Made by a program: the position numbers and the translations under genes
Shown here: one piece after another, positions 38,005 to 53,086 of the stretch
How the letters are laid out: the number at the start of each line of letters is the position of its first letter
How positions within the stretch are numbered: the first letter of the stretch is position 1
Source of the DNA: Selaginella tamariscina
Taxonomy: Eukaryota > Streptophyta > Lycopodiopsida > Selaginellales > Selaginellaceae
Direction of reading: 5' to 3'
Length of the DNA: 64,000 bases
Assembly (NCBI GenBank): GCA_003024785.1
Contig: PUQB01000357.1
Coordinates: forward strand, 143,782-207,781
Notes under the pieces: generated by a model
The model's input: the letters and a program-made list of their open reading frames with translations, nothing else
Told to the model about the DNA's origin: nothing
The model's database searches: none

Positions 38005-39045
38005 TCAGTATCGTGTCATTCCGATGCTAGGGCCACCTGTGTTGTAAGAGTTCCATGAACTCTCCTGGGCCTTTGAAAAGCACAAATAATATGCCTCACT
38101 CAGAATCAACGTCAAGAATGTGAATGCAGCACCAGCAGAGAAAACACCCTTTCGCAGTGTCTTGCAGTTTACGTCAATGCCCCCACGTATCCCTTCCCAT
38201 GTGATCTGTACGCTGCCCTTGTTGACCCCGCCAGTATGCAGACCTCAGCAATTGCAAATGCAATCCTGTATGCTACACGTTAGACTATCTCTCTCCTTCC
38301 CTACATCTCACATATATAAACACAACACACCCTCACACACACACAGGCATATACACATACCAGGAGAGAATGAAGAAAATGACTGCCCATACTCGAGAGG
38401 CACCTGGCTTCAGAGGAGACGAACAACACAAGCATCTGGTAACAGCAGTGATTATAACTTGACCCACCAAGAGGAACAAAAATGCACCAACGCCCAACCC
38501 GGTAGCTATATCCTTGCTATATCTGCAGTACATATACCCCCAACTTCGTTTTCCTCAATTGTCACCTGTAAACAACTTTTACTGCAAGTTTTGTGATGCT
38601 TAGCCAATCAGACACTTATGATGAAATCTGTCTAATAAATTAATGAAAGTTTCAAGTCGTAAGTCATTTCTAATGATGAATGTGATACACTTTGCTGTAT
38701 ATGTATTACACCGGAGTCCGGTTGAGTTATTCCACTGCTTAAGTATATAGTTGTAGGAAATACATGTAACTAGTCTCTTCTAGTTGTTTATCTACCAGTT
38801 CATATATCCATACGTTAATACAGATAAGACTACGAAAAAAGTATGTACACACACACACACAAGCACAAACGCGCACACGTCTGTAAAATATATATCATAT
38901 GGATTTATATATGCGTGCATACACGTTCTGAGCTCAGTACATGGCTTCTTCGTGATTCGGCACCAATGGCGAGACCGAAAGCAATTATGTCTAGAATGAG
39001 TGTTGCCAGGATCACAATGTACGATGTACCGTAAGCAGAGCCCAT
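38005..39045 (-). CDS. DUF1218 four-helix membrane protein
   Basis: Three coding exons. Exon 1 starts at ATG 39045 with MGSAYGTSYIVILATLILDI and IAFGLAIGAESRR (first membrane helix). Exon 2 has CRYSKDIATGLGVGAFLFLL, GQVIITAVTRCLCC and the helix ending AVIFFILSW. Exon 3 has IAFAIAEVCILAG, VNCKTLRKGVFSAGAAFTFL and TLILSEAYYLCFSKA, ending GGPSIGMTRY. The four helices and the cysteines match plant DUF1218 proteins, some of which (the MWL group) affect cell-wall lignin. A 5' UTR intron lies at about 39056-39555 and the leader exon ends near 39600. Frame slips by one G occur in the run near 38546 (before YMYCRYSKD) and near 38205 (after ILAG). The next gene ends about 300 bases beyond the leader, at 39933; that gap holds no gene. 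Confidence 0.75.
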
Positions 39046-39932
39046 AATTCCCTGTTGACTTCTGGAGATTACATATAAAAAGAAAAGTATAAACATTACA
39101 TAATGTGCAAAGCTATGTACTTCATAAATATATAAAAATGGGACTCATTGTGGGGAAAATAGTTGGAACAGCTCTATATCCTGCATCCATATTAATACGA
39201 TGTACATTTCGCGATTTCAACTACAGATCTATACTAAAGAGACGAAATCGGCTCAAAATGTCGGTTGAAAGCTGAAAGACCTTCGGTTAGATGGAGAAAA
39301 TCCATGTATCTATCGAAATACGGTGTACATTTCGCGATTTCAACCTCAGATCTGAAGAAACACTAAATTTTCGTTTCTTCACAGAGAGAAGGAAATCGGG
39401 CTCAAAATCCCGCATTTTGACAAAGCCTATACAAACAAGCATAGATCTCTCGTAGAATGCTCAAAAAGCCTTCGGATAGACGGAGAAAATACATGAAATC
39501 CCGGAAACACTTGCATTCGAGAGAGGAGAGGGAGAGAGTAGATCTAAGAACATACCTTATGACGCTCGCCGCCGGAAGCCGCACACAGAACCGGAGATTA
39601 ACCTAGGGCACAGAAATAAATTTTCAAACTCTTTTTGATTGTCCACATAGCACATATTGCGAGATGACCGGAATTTAAGCCACGTGTACGGTGATTATTA
39701 AGCGCGTTTCATGGGTTAGATTCCACGTTAAATCTTTCAATTTGACATTTCAACATGCGGTTGGTATCACGACAGATTACCTATAAAAACATTTTTTAAA
39801 ACTTTCATAATGGTAGGAATCTTCTTCGAATATTCTTATTACAAAATTAATATAACAATAAAGATATTACTAAATTGAAAGAGTTTAAATATACTAATTT
39901 AAAATGAATAAACAAAATTGTTAAATACCTTT

Positions 39933-41185
39933 TTAAAGCCACATTTCATCGGGCATATTCTCGACGTCAGCATAAAGATTCTCTGTATGTGAAACCTTCA
40001 CATCCAATATTAAATGAACCTTCGTGCCAAACCTTGATGATAGCTCCTCATTGGCTGCCATCCCAATCTTCCTGCATATATACACTATATATACATATAT
40101 ACATACGTACACACACACACACACACACATATATATAGATAGATAGTATACTAAGTACACAAGTTTGTTTAACTTATATACCCCACATTGGTATACTTAA
40201 TATTAACAAGACTTTAACACATTCCATACATACATACGTTCTCTCTCTCTCTCTCTCTCTACACACAACACACACGCAAATTAAGCATCTATAAATATCT
40301 TAGTCTTTAGATAATAGTACATTAACATCATATGTGTCTCTTAATTAACGCACGCGCAACACACAAATTACCTGATTAGTGTTCCATTTTTTCCAATCAG
40401 AATTCTTTTGGTTTTCTGTTGGTACCACTATCTGTTGCTCAATACGTATAGATCGATCCTTTAACCCTTCCATGACACATGTTTGTGATGTAGATGATAT
40501 GGTATTCTCTGTTTTATGAATATTTATAATGTAATATAATATACAAAGGTATACACTAAGTATATATCAATTATACTACTGTGCGTGCGTGCGCGCGCGC
40601 GTGTGAGAGAGAGAGCTCAACGGCATACTCCACTGCAAGCTTTTAAGCTTTTAACTAATATATTACGATTATCAATTATATATAGTTTACTATTATTCGA
40701 GTAAGTGTATATACATGCAGCATTACATGCGGTGTGATGTTCTTTGTTTAATGAATGTTATATACAGACTTATGCATTATCATTTATATACCTGGTGTAC
40801 ATTATCCAGGACATGCTCCCAAACGAACTTCTTTGGCAGCCATTATGGGCTCATATCCGTCACTACACCTTTCTGTTCTTCCCACGGCCTATAACAGCCT
40901 GAAGGAAAATATAAACAAACATAAATTATAAAAGAATTATAAATATACTCACATATACATAAATAAATGAAGAATATGCTCTACCTCTTCCATGAGATAT
41001 TCTTTCAAGTGCCTCACACCGCCACCTCTCAGTCCGGATATCATAAACACCCTGCTCAGGTTAATTCAAATTAACAGTAACTAGATTAAATTAAAATTAA
41101 ATACCTATTTATAGAGAGAGAGATGGCTCTCTCTCCATACACACACACACAAGAAACTTCGACTACTCTATCTATATACATATAT

Positions 41186-41225
<40 letters not shown>

Positions 41226-43601
41226 TTCTATATATATAATATAATATCTTTCATACCTATAATTACCTGTCAAAACCAGGAAGACTTCCATACTCTTGTG
41301 CAAGTGGTACTAATTCTCTTTTCTGACGAATTAAATCCACTTTATTTAAACACAATATTCTTTTCTGCTTATCCTGCTTCTGCTCTCCTAATTCTCCACT
41401 AATTTTCTCACTCGCAAATCAGGCCTGTTAAATCTCATCATTAATCATTTAATCTGAGAGAGAGATCAGTTATCACTATATATATATATATCGCAATGAT
41501 ATTGTTTAATTCATTACTTGCCTCTCAATTTGTCTGTGTGCATCTACAAGTACTATGAGGACTTCACAGTGACCAGTGACCATCCACGCACTTTGTACAC
41601 GGCTTTTAACATCTCTTCGTATACCTTGGCCTTTCGGTCCAATCATCAAACCGGGTGTGTCATAAAACAACTGCAAAACACATAACAATATTCCTTATAT
41701 AACAACATAGTAAGTATACTAGCAAACAATTCATAGAGAAGTCTAACGTATATATCTGATATACTATTAACAGTACAATGCAGTATAATATCACACATAC
41801 ATAAAAGCATACATAAATTATGAATACGGAACTTACAATCTGTGTATCATTATCTGTGAGCACACCAAGGATCTCGTTTCTTGTTGTATTTGTCTTCCTT
41901 GATACTGCAGAAACCTTAGTCCCAATCTGCAATGATAATTAAAATCTCCCATGTTACTGAACTCTTTGTGCGCGAGCATATATACATAAATAGAGGTGAA
42001 GGTTATATCTACACTATATTGTATATATATTACCAACACATACACACACGTATATGCATACCATGAAGTTGAGAAGAGAGGATTTCCTGCATTTGGAGCT
42101 CCTATAATGCCAACACGCAGGGACTTTTGGTCTCCGTGTTCCAATGGTCCAATCTCCTCCGTCTGATCATCAACGGCCTCGATCAGTGCTTTAGCCTGAG
42201 CTGCTCCTTCTAACCTTTCCGTCTTTTTAGTGCTGTTAAACACTTCTATTACATCACCATCTTCGTTTTCGGTAATATTTTCCTCATCTTCAGAAATATG
42301 CGCCTCTTCCTCGAGAATATTCTCCTGCATATTCTCCTCTTGGTCATCTTCGTCACTGCTTTCTTTCGTGTCCACGTCTATAGAGCTGCTAACAACTTCA
42401 CAAAGTTTTCACTGTTAAAGAGTACGGATGTTGTATATCTGCATATTAACAATATAATATAGATATACTCGTATATATCATATTAATATAATGCATATAT
42501 AGATAATTATGATCGAGATTTGTGAATGTATCTATGAATGTCTCTGATATATCCAGGTATCGTATGTATATATGAGGGCGGGGGGGGAGGGGGGGGGAAA
42601 GGGAGAGAGAGGAGAGCTTACCAATATTATTAATGAGGCCTTTGTCTGCGAGTGCTTGTTCAACCCTGTCCCTGAAAGATGCCTTCCATCCTTCCTTTAC
42701 AGGTTGGCTACAAATGGTAGATTCCATAAAGTCTTCTATGTTAGATTTCTTAGAACATTCTTCATCATCAGTGCCCTTTGATGAGTTCAGTGACTTAAGT
42801 GCAAACTTAAGCAAATCTGTAAGGGAATTAGTGGGAATGTCGGATTGAAGTTTGACTGTCTCCATTTGACCGGCCTTGACTTCACCACCGTTGATCTTCT
42901 CTCTTTCGAATCTAACATAACAATAATATGTAAATACAAACACATATACATACAGCGGGCGCGCACACTCACACACTCATATCGACACGCAGCTGAATGG
43001 CGTTATTTCCTCTATTTCTTCACAACCGACAATAGTACCCTTTGCTCCTTTTCTAGAAACCTGCTTAACTTCAGAACCAGAATCCGTACTACTCTTGTTC
43101 TTCTCCACTTTGCGTACAACACTTGTCTTTACAATTCTTTCCCGTGCAGCTTTGCTTAATAACAGACCGAGCTATCCCTCTTAGGCAGCTTCAACTTATC
43201 CCTTCATATAAGAATATACAATTGATTATAGACAGCCCGCTGTGTGTGTGTGTGAGAGAGAGAGAAAGAAGCGTATGTTGTGCGCATTAAACATTCACTA
43301 CATAACACATAGATATATATAATCTGGTTTTTGCTATCCATAAATCTATTCCATATATTACGATTACATGGTACATTAATATAATGTAATTACCGCATAT
43401 ATTAGTATGTAAATGGAATTAGTTTACCTTCCCCAATCTGCATATTTTTTCCCATCAATCGGAGCATTAACCGCTTTTTCATACTTCTTCGGTTCGCCAG
43501 TAATTCTACATGGCTTCTCTCCTTCTTTTGTGCTTCCTTCCCAGCTTTGATTTCATTGTACTTGACAACTTTCGGCCTTTCCTGTCCAATAACATTTATA
43601 T

Positions 43602-43640
<39 letters not shown>

Positions 43641-44430
43641 CAGATATATATATTAGAAGATGACATAGTAGGAGTGTACCCGCTAGGAATATATATAACA
43701 GATAACATAACTTTAAAGGTAGTAGACTCATATGCGTGTGTACGAATACATTATAAGATATTAAATAGTTTATTCTATACATTTAGCTTAAAACAGTAAT
43801 TCTTATGCAATGAACGTGAGATACCCAAACTGTTATATATAGAGAGACATAAATGCATAGAAATATATTTTATAAAATGTACATTTTTAGAAGTATACTA
43901 AATATATATTATAAAACTTTAAATATGTGTGTGGGAACGATAAATGCATTATATTCTCTACAATAACGTGTATGTATTGCACATTTATAGAATTATTTCG
44001 CAAATGGTACATTACAGTTTCAGTGCATGTAAGCTGTAATATAACGTCATAAATGAATAAAGATATGTATATGGTAGCATATAGACTACACAAACATGTT
44101 TAAATATACCAACATGTGTTTGAATATATGATAATGCCTATGATAGTCTATAGAAATGAGTACATTATCCATGCATATATATATATATATATATATTAGC
44201 CTTACCTTAAGACTTTCGTGTTTCCAGGCTCTTGTGATGCACTAGATTTCTCAAACCTGGCCTTTGCGAGCTCCCTAATCTTGTGAAATCGCTCCTCCAG
44301 AGAAGGATTTCTCAGTAGCAGAAGCGGCTTCCCATGACAGGTTTCTTCTCTGCGCTACACAATGCTTGCAAATGAGCTGCTTACCCACCGGATTACGCCC
44401 CTCCCTGCACCGTCCGCATCTGCATCCCAT
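39933..44430 (-). CDS. ERG: Era-like GTPase with long N-terminal extension
   Basis: The C-terminal half is an Era GTPase, which acts in small-subunit rRNA maturation in organelles and bacteria: G1 LRVGIIGAPNAG, KVSAVSRKTNTTRNEILGVL, G3 FYDTPGLMIGPKGQGIRR, G4 CLNKVDLI, SGLRGGGVRHLKEYLMEE, RPWEEQKG, and a KH domain ending KIGMAANEELSSRFGTKVHL. A missing A at about 42078 hides the P-loop lysine (NAGNPL in place of NAGKSSLL). Upstream, an acidic exon (DEDDQEENMQENI) splices in phase to one with DRVEQALADKGLINN. Further exons are Lys-rich (RPKVVKYNEIKAGKEAQKK) and start at ATG 44430 with a Cys-rich MGCRCGRCREGRNPVG and ICKHC. The extension could be a separate gene, because several joins upstream of 43000 need indels. 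Confidence 0.65.
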
Positions 44431-44626
44431 AAACCCTACAATGTACTAGGGTTTAGGGTTTACTCTGTTTTTAGGGTTTCTCTGTTTAGGTAGGAATTCA
44501 AAATGCGCGGAATATGCCTATTAATGACGTTTATGATTTGAATGAAAGTATATGGTCAGAATATGCGAATCTTTGGGGTTTAAGACTTCACATTTTTGAA
44601 AAATGGAATGCGAAGAACCCTAGGAC
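44431..44626. promoter_or_regulatory. Bidirectional promoter with telo-box motifs
   Basis: The 196 bases between two divergent start codons contain AAACCCTA, GGGTTTAGGGTTT and TTTTAGGGTTTC motifs (telo-box type). Such motifs commonly mark promoters of translation and cell-growth genes in plants. Confidence 0.5.
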
Positions 44627-47600
44627 ATGGAGGCCCGAGTACGGGACATAAGCAAGTGCGCCGTGGCGGCGGAGCTTGTAGAGTTCCTGGAGGGCGTGTG
44701 CGGCAAGGGAAGCGTAATCTCCTGCACGATCGACACTGCTCACGGTAACTGGATGTCCAGAGGCTTAGGGTTCGTGCAATTTGCATCCAAATCCTGTGCG
44801 CAGCGTGCCTCCGATCTTGCAAGCAGCAGCAATCTCGTCTTCCTCAACAAGCCCCTCAAAATCGACATTCTTCCCTCATCACGCGGTATGTGTGCGTGCG
44901 TATATGTATGTATTGTGTGTGCGTATGTATTGCAGCTTTAATCTAAAAGCTAAACAATATATACATCAAATACTGAATCCCATCTATATATTGTAACTTC
45001 TTTTATAAATGTCTTCCGTAACTTAGAAGTATCTAAAATGCACACAATCCTAATTATATATCAAAATACTAAGTCCACACAATCCTAAAAGGTATACTCT
45101 GTGTGTGTGGTGTGCGCGCGCGCTCTCTTGGAAATATGTATCATCCAAATACAGGAATAGGGTGGATATATTACAATGTGCCCATAACTATATGTCTTTA
45201 TGTTCATTTAGGAAGGGGGTACCTTGCAGTTCATTGTAAAATTCACACATTTCGCTCTAAAAACCACTCAATCCTGAAGAGTACATACATGCATATACAT
45301 ATGAAAACACTAAAATCGAAAAGTGTACCACATGTGTGTGTGCATGTTAGACTTTCGTAGTTACATAAATATATCTGAAAATTCTTTGTATTTATTTAGG
45401 GGTGCATATAAGAGAGAATCTTTATATCTATTCATGTGTTCACCCTGCTCATTGTGAACTTCACATAATCCGCAGTAGAAGCAACGGATGCTGAAGAATA
45501 TAGTATACGCACGCACACACACATATGTTATGTATCACTAAAACGCACTCAATCTTAAAGAGTATAGTAGTTGTATGTGCTCGTATACATATATTGCAGA
45601 AACACACACACACACACACACACATGTAGGTTATTTCCAGGGCATATCAGGGTAATATGCGACTTGAGGAGGCACGACTATTTATGGGGTTCATGTCCTC
45701 AGAGGATGTTGTAAACTACTTGTGGTCTTGCCCAAATGTTGCTGTGGAGTTTTGCTTTGGCGCCTCTCAGATAAATCTGCTCATTGAAGATGGTGGTTCC
45801 CAGTATAAACTTCAGCTGCAATTCCGGGATTTGCTGTTTGTGGATGCTAGCGACAACTCAAGCAGCGGAAACAACCTCTTGTTGTTGAAGGTTGTGTGTG
45901 TGTGTGTGTGTGTGTTTTTGATATGTATATGCACATTATTGTATATAATCTATACAGGCACACTCTTTGACATAGACATACCTACATGTATATACAGACT
46001 TTACATGGGAAGTAGTTCATATGTTCAGTATACGTATACATATACGTCCAAATGAACATGTGCTATGGTAGTTCATTATCTGTAACATACAATTCCTACA
46101 TGTCTACGACCATAGGCATGCATACACGCAGGTACTCACACATATATATCCCTCTGCTTGTGCTTGTTCCACCTTCCAATGAGTAACTGGGCAGTTTACG
46201 TATTCCAGGTATCCACATTCCCATATCCCACTTAAAACCAAGTGTAGATACATGTGTTGTATATGCAAGAGAGAGAGAGAGACCCATGATTTTTGCAGCT
46301 TTTTCGTCCGCCACTTGTCTTCATTGGAGTACCACCAGAGCAAGCAACTCCAGTGCTGGACAATCCACTTGCTATTCTGCGACACTTCAAGGCCATACGT
46401 TCTCACAACTACAACTACACATATTCAAAGTTCCATAAAGAGCCAGTCTGGGTTCGTACGGTAGACTTCACACCGTTAAAATCCATTTCACAATCACTCG
46501 TCTACTGCCTAGAGTTTCCAAGTAATCCAGAGCTCACTGAGCAGCTATCGAGCTACTATGCTTCACATCAAACTGTTGAGCTGGGTACATATATACTTAC
46601 ATAGCTTTTTCTTTATATTTATTTCTATATTACAGTATGTAACTAAAGTATACGTTTTGTAGATGCCAGGAAGACCATATGCTTACAACAGGAGGCAGTT
46701 CCAATTCTCAGCTGTACAGATGGTTATGACTTGCCTCTGGAAGTGGTTACAAGCTCAATTTCATTGTGCACGGGTCATTTAAGTCAGCAGCAGTAACACC
46801 CGAGCTTCTAAACTTGCTTAAGAGCTTGCTGAAGACCGTTGCGTGGGGGCTTTTGAGAAACTTACATCGGCGAGTGGCGAGACTTGTTTTCAGCCTATTC
46901 CGGTTCTCGAGGAATGTCTCCAGAAAAACAATGGTATGTTTTGTGTGCGTGTGCATGCGTAATACGATTAATATGTTTATAAACATCTCCATCTATTTTA
47001 GATAGTGTACTTATATGTATACGTTACTGAATATAAGCTAGATAATAGTTGATACCATGGAGTTTTTCGAGTTACAAATCTTCCTTTATAATTAGCTGGT
47101 ATGAGTTTATAATACTACATATATATCACGTTTTAACTTTAAAACAGCTTTTAAAGTGTCATATAATGAATCAAACCGATTGGTAGTATAGATACTTTTA
47201 CAGTAAGACATGGCTCTTCTCTCTCTCTCATCAGTGTATACTTACAAGTGTATATATCTAAGTTGTGTGCTTCTGCTTATGTATGTTATATTCAATCTAT
47301 GAGCTAAGCAGCACGTATTCTTTCAATATGTTCATAGTTATAATCGTAATGTAAAATGAGAAGTGTCAGTACATTAATCTGATATTACCATATAGCAAGT
47401 TACATTATTGCTTGCTAATATAATCAACATATATATTTCATGTAGATATAATTCAAGTACTAGAATACACACACACGCACGCGCGCAGACGCACGCACCC
47501 TACTAACACTGGAGTGGTCAAGGCTCGGAGAAAATAAACTTGGTCCGGGACAAACATACATGAAGCGGCTTCTTGTGACACCAACTAAAGTTTATTGTAC

Positions 47601-50600
47601 TGGTCCCGAGATTGAAGGTTCTAATGGAGTCATCAGAAGATACAACGATCTAATATCTAACTTCGTACGTGTTTCTTTTGTTGACGAGGTAATTATCTAC
47701 TCTAAATAGTTCTACATATAGTATTATAGTCTCTATTAGTAAAATCATACGTCTTAGTAGATATGTATTATGATATAATATACTATACTAGATAATACTA
47801 GTACACAGTAAAGTATTTTGACTATTTATAAATATACAAACAGCACATCATAATATAGTCTGTATTTGTAGTTTAGATGGTACAAATAAGTTAAATAGCA
47901 TATTTATATGATTGTAAATATAATATATATCAATAATCAAAATAAGTATATATTGCCACTACAAATCTTCAAGGTAATTAACATATGCAGGATTTTGGGC
48001 CACTCTACTCGGATGCCACGTGTGTTCCAAAGAGAATATCTCCGCAAGTCGGACTCTTTCCTGAGACCTCGGAGGTTTTCCACCGTGTATTTTCGGTTGT
48101 ACGGGATGGTTTTCGTATTGGTGGTAAGCACTTCAAGTTTCTTGCATTCTCAGCAAGCCAGCTACGTCAGCATTCCATGTGGATGTTTGCTGACACGGAC
48201 AAAGTCACTGCCGAAAGCATCAGGTGTGTTTACGCAATGGACATGCAGTAATTCAAATATAGACATATATATGCACACACACACACCGAGTACTGCTATA
48301 TATGTATATTATCGGTTGTGTCATGTACAATAGGCGGTATATAATACACATATAGATGATGAAGCAGTTACATCAATTAACAGTTTATAGAACTGGAGTT
48401 AATAGCATATAGATTAGTATAATTTCATGTAATTAATATTAGCTACTGTTTAAAAGAAAATGGATGGGGAGCTTTGACAAGTTTAACAATGTGGCAAAAT
48501 GTGCAGCAAGGATGGGGCAGGTAGCTTTCTTTGATATAATGGCCTAAATAATGCTGGTTGTATTATAGAGAGATACACACACGCTCACGCACGCGCGCAC
48601 AGACACGAGCTAATAGTACTTACTAATTGTGTTTATAGAGCTTCTCGTCATCTATGAGATCATTGGAGGCTCTGGAGAGCGAAGTTTCTCTCATAGACGA
48701 TGTAGAGAGATTATACAGAGGAGTGCGCTACTGTTTCTCAGACGGTATTGGAAAAATTTCCAAGTCGTTTGCAACAGATGTGGCTAGAGAATGCAAAATA
48801 GAAGTTGTTCCCTCAGCGTTCCAAATACGGTATGTAGTTTATAGACATGTACGTAATTATATATATGATATGTTATAGTTTACTTAAATAGGCTTATATT
48901 AATATAGACAGTGGATGAGATTGATGTATACTATGTATCAAATACTATTCTGTTACAGTATATATATCCAGTCTTATACAAGTCAATAATAATGGAGTTA
49001 ATATGTGAATTTGTGTGTGTATGTGGTTAATGATACACTTTTAACAAACCCAATTGGCTATTCCCTCCACAATAACTAACATAACACGCACACGCACATA
49101 TGTATGTATATGTATTCTTATGAATATGCGAATCTAAATAGGTACGGAGGATACAAAGGTGTTGTTGGAGTTGATCCAACTACGACTTCAAAGCTTTCAT
49201 TGCGGCCTAGCATGCATAAGTTTCCTTCAGATCGTACAAGCTTAGACGTACTTAAGTGGTCTTCATATGCTCCGTACTATCTAAACCGGCAGATTATCAT
49301 ACTCCTGTCAACCCTCGGTGTCCCTGACCATGTCTTTGAGGGACTCCAACAACAGGTAACTAGCTATTTAAGCTATATGGATACTGATTAATAAGTTAAA
49401 CCACTGTAGGAGTTGAAATTACTTGACACAATGCTTAAGGAGCCAGATACTGCAATTGAGGTGCTTCGTGCTTCATCTTCAGAAGATTCTGTCAGACTTA
49501 CTGTGCAGATGCTGGAATCAGGTATTAAATACACCCACACATGTGTGTATATATGTTGTACATGTATACATATACTGTATATGTTTGTGCGTGTAGGTTT
49601 CACTATAAGTAACGAGCCGTTCTTGAGGAATTTACTATGGAGTTTTCGGTCCCTTCAACTCTACTTACTGCGCATCAAGTCGAGGATACTTGTTCCAAAA
49701 GGCCGTTGTCTTATTGGTTGCTTGGATGAAACGGCTACATTAGATTATGGACAAGTGTTTGTTCAAGTCTCACCGGTACCATATATACATATACTCATAC
49801 ATGGTATTATATACTTGAATATACACACACATAGTCATTTAACTCTGCAAGCATTTGCTAATCAACATTAAACATTTGTTGACAAGACTTGATATACATA
49901 TTACGAACTTGTAGTATTCTTAGTGCGTGCGTGCGTGTGTGTGTGTACTAACTGAAGAAATAGACTCCAGGTAAAGTGAAGGATGGACTTAAAGATTTCC
50001 AACCAGGGAGGGTGTAAGTGGGAATCGAGAAGCGTGCGTGGTACGAGGGAAGGTTGTCATAGCCAAGAACCCATGTTTACATCCAGGGGATATTCTTCTT
50101 TTGGAGGCTGTAGATGTACCAGGCCTTCACCACATGCTTGACTGCGTGGTTTTCCCTCAACTTGGCAAGAGGTATAGAACATTATACGGTGTGTATCCGT
50201 GTCCATATGTATTTCACCTCGTTTATACACTTATGTGTACAATGTGATGTATATGTTCTATATATTTTAGTTAATTGTGTCAATTATTTGCAGGCCTCAT
50301 CCAAATGAATGCTCAGGAAGTGACTTAGACGGAGATCTATATTTTGTTACCTGGGATGAATTGCTTGTGCCACCTTCCAAGTTTGAGCCTATGTCTTATG
50401 AGCCTTCTGGGGCCGTGAAGCTTGATCATGCCGTGACATTAGAGGTATGTATATATACACATAGACGTGCGCATAGCATGTGCGTGTGTGTGTGTGAGAG
50501 AGAGAGAGAGAGTCGCATATATACATATACTTGTAGATGGATATGCATACACTAAACATTAGTTTATTTGAACTACATACTGATAGATATATGGGACTTC

Positions 50601-51775
50601 TACAGGAAATACAGGAATTTTTTGTGGAGACAATGGTACACGATAGTCTGGGAGTGATATCAAATGCACACTTGGTACATGCAGATAAGGAGGAAGAAAA
50701 GGCGAAGCATCCCAAGTGTCAGGAGCTGGCCAAACTTGCATCTGCAGCCGTTGATTTTGCAAAGACGGGCATACCCGCGGTGATACCCGTTGATCTCCGG
50801 CCCCGGGAATATCCGGATTTCATGGAGAATGAGTTCCGAGCTACGTACATTTCTCAAAGTATCCTGGGAAAGCTATACAGGTATATCAATTATATTGTAC
50901 TCTACTTGTTATATAGATATACATTATCTATTTGTTATGGTATACACAGTTGCAACGATATTAAGACTATCAGTATGGTTTAGTAAATCATAATTATATA
51001 TACTTAGTAATAGTACAATATACTTTAGCAGTTTACATCACTATTCTAATATAAATGTACAAAATCATTTCTTCAAGACTTTGATAGTACACACACACAT
51101 ACATATATACACGTGTGTGTATGCATGTATGTATGTATGTATATGCACACATACGTCGGTTTTTTCTAAATGATTTGTTCAGGTCCTTGAGCAATAAAGG
51201 AATAGTGTATGGTGAGGATAGAAAGCCATCAAAGGGAGAAATTGAGAAGGAATACGACTGTAAGCTAGGAGTTGAAGGCTTCGAGAAGCATATTAACGAG
51301 GCATTGAAGTTAAAGAATATATACGACACGAAGCTGATGCGTATTATCAAGCAATATGAGGTAACTGAAGCCGAGGTCATTACAGGAAATGTTCTAAAGT
51401 TTACTAGAGTTAACGAGAAGCAGCGTGGGGACACTAAAGACAGGATTACATTTGCTATGAAGGCTCTAATCAAGGAGGCTGCAGGCTGGTTTGAAGGTAA
51501 ATATATTTATAACAATCTTATATAAGATAATGTATATATGGATAATATTATTTATATCCTATGACCACATTTGTAATTATGAAGGTGGTGGGGATGAAGA
51601 AGAAGAGCTTGCTAAAGCATATTCTTGGTACCATGTTACTTATCATCCAGATTACCGTGAAACAAATGTGAAGAACGGACAGGTGGAGTTATTGAGCTTC
51701 CCATGGGTTGCTCCGCAGGTAGTGGATAACCTCATCAAGTGCAAGAAGCGCATGGAAGTTATGGAAGTTGATTAA
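44627..51775 (+). CDS. RDR: RNA-dependent RNA polymerase (RDR1/2/6 clade)
   Basis: About 15 exons. The N-terminus (MEARVRDISKCAVAAELVEF, then GLGFVQFASKSCAQRASDLA) is RRM-like as in plant RDRs. The middle has LFMGFMSSEDVVNYLWSCPN, FRPPLVFIGVPPEQATPV and VWVRTVDFTPLKS. The polymerase core runs from about 47,500: MKRLLVTPTKVYCTGPEIEG, VRVSFVDE, FKFLAFSASQLRQHSMWMFA, GVRYCFSDGIGKISKSFA, YKGVVGVDPT, VPKGRCLIGCLDET, the start of the next exon in another frame (GKVVIAKNPCLHPGDI), and the catalytic ECSGSDLDGDLYFVTWDELL (50305-50370). The tail includes YHVTYHPDYRE. The DLDGD motif places it with the RDR-alpha group that makes dsRNA for small-RNA silencing. Single-base breaks occur near 46755, 46850 and 50025, and the exon 1-2 junction is out of phase, so an exon may be missed. 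Confidence 0.85.
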
Positions 51776-51995
51776 TTCGGTAAGTTGTAATTAATCAGAA
51801 GCTAATTATATACATGTTTATCTTCTCTGCCTAAATGCATTCTCATACTCATCTGCACGCGTGTATGCGTGTGTGTGCGTGTGGCTTGTATATACATATA
51901 AAGGATGTGCTTTGACTGACGTATGATCTGAATCATCTGTTTAGTCCTTACTATATGTTACAGTATGGTACCATATGTTAGGCATCTCTCTCTCT

Positions 51996-52038
<43 letters not shown>

Positions 52039-52110
52039 TTTTAGACTTCACACACTCTCTTATGCGCATCAATGCATAACATACATAGATTAGTGACTTG
52101 TACCAATGTA
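51776..52110. other. Gap between convergent RDR and metallophosphoesterase genes
   Basis: Mostly microsatellite: (CT)n then (AC)n at about 51986-52036. No gene. Confidence 0.6.
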
Positions 52111-53027
52111 TTAAGTCCAATCCTTCATCACTAGTATCATGTAGAGGGAGAAATTCACAGCAACTAAGACAGTGAATGGGCCAATGATCTGGTTGATTCT
52201 TCTTTTGAATGAGTATATTCTGCCTCTACTTGTAGTGTTAGTTGGTTCTGTAACATCTTCTGTAGCTGTACTAATTTTTGATTTTGCAGCTGCTCTCTGT
52301 ACTGCTTTTCCTCTGAGAAGCATTATAGTATATACATGTACACACAATGTATAATACATATAGCATATGTCTGTGTATTATGTGTGTATTATGTAGGGTT
52401 TACCTTCGTTCAGAGACTTGGTTTAGTTGGGAAGCGCTATGAGGTAAGCTTTTCTTAATAAGATGCATCGCTCCTTCTGCGTCCCACACCATCTCATAGT
52501 CTGCATCTTCGTCTTTCTCTTTTACAACCCCTGTGTCTTTGATTGCTTCATACACATTCTTTAGTAGTGGCCAACATCAATCCCTTGGCTTGGCCACAAA
52601 AGTAAAGCCAGTATCGATATTACAAATAGTACTCCATACCTAGCAAGCATATATGTATATATATATTAAGAATGTGTATACATATCGCGCGCGCGCACAC
52701 ACACACACACACACATTTACCAAGCGTAGTTGTAATCCTGAGCAGGTAGAAACAAAGGGTCTTAGCAACAAGGGTATCCGTGTTTGGAGACGAACGTGGA
52801 GAAACAGAGACCATCGCAAATGAAGGATATATGTTCCCCTGCTGCCAGCTAAATGTCCCGATTGTATACTGGTAAGGAAATTTACTCAGTTATTAGTGCT
52901 AAGGTAGTAAATGAATACATCTATAATCACCTCTGTATGAACTCCTGAGGATGTTAAATAATCCACTTTGCACTGGTCATGGTCATGCCCAGAAAAACCA
53001 TAATCTGGAAACCAAAACAGACAATAC

Positions 53028-53086
<59 letters not shown>

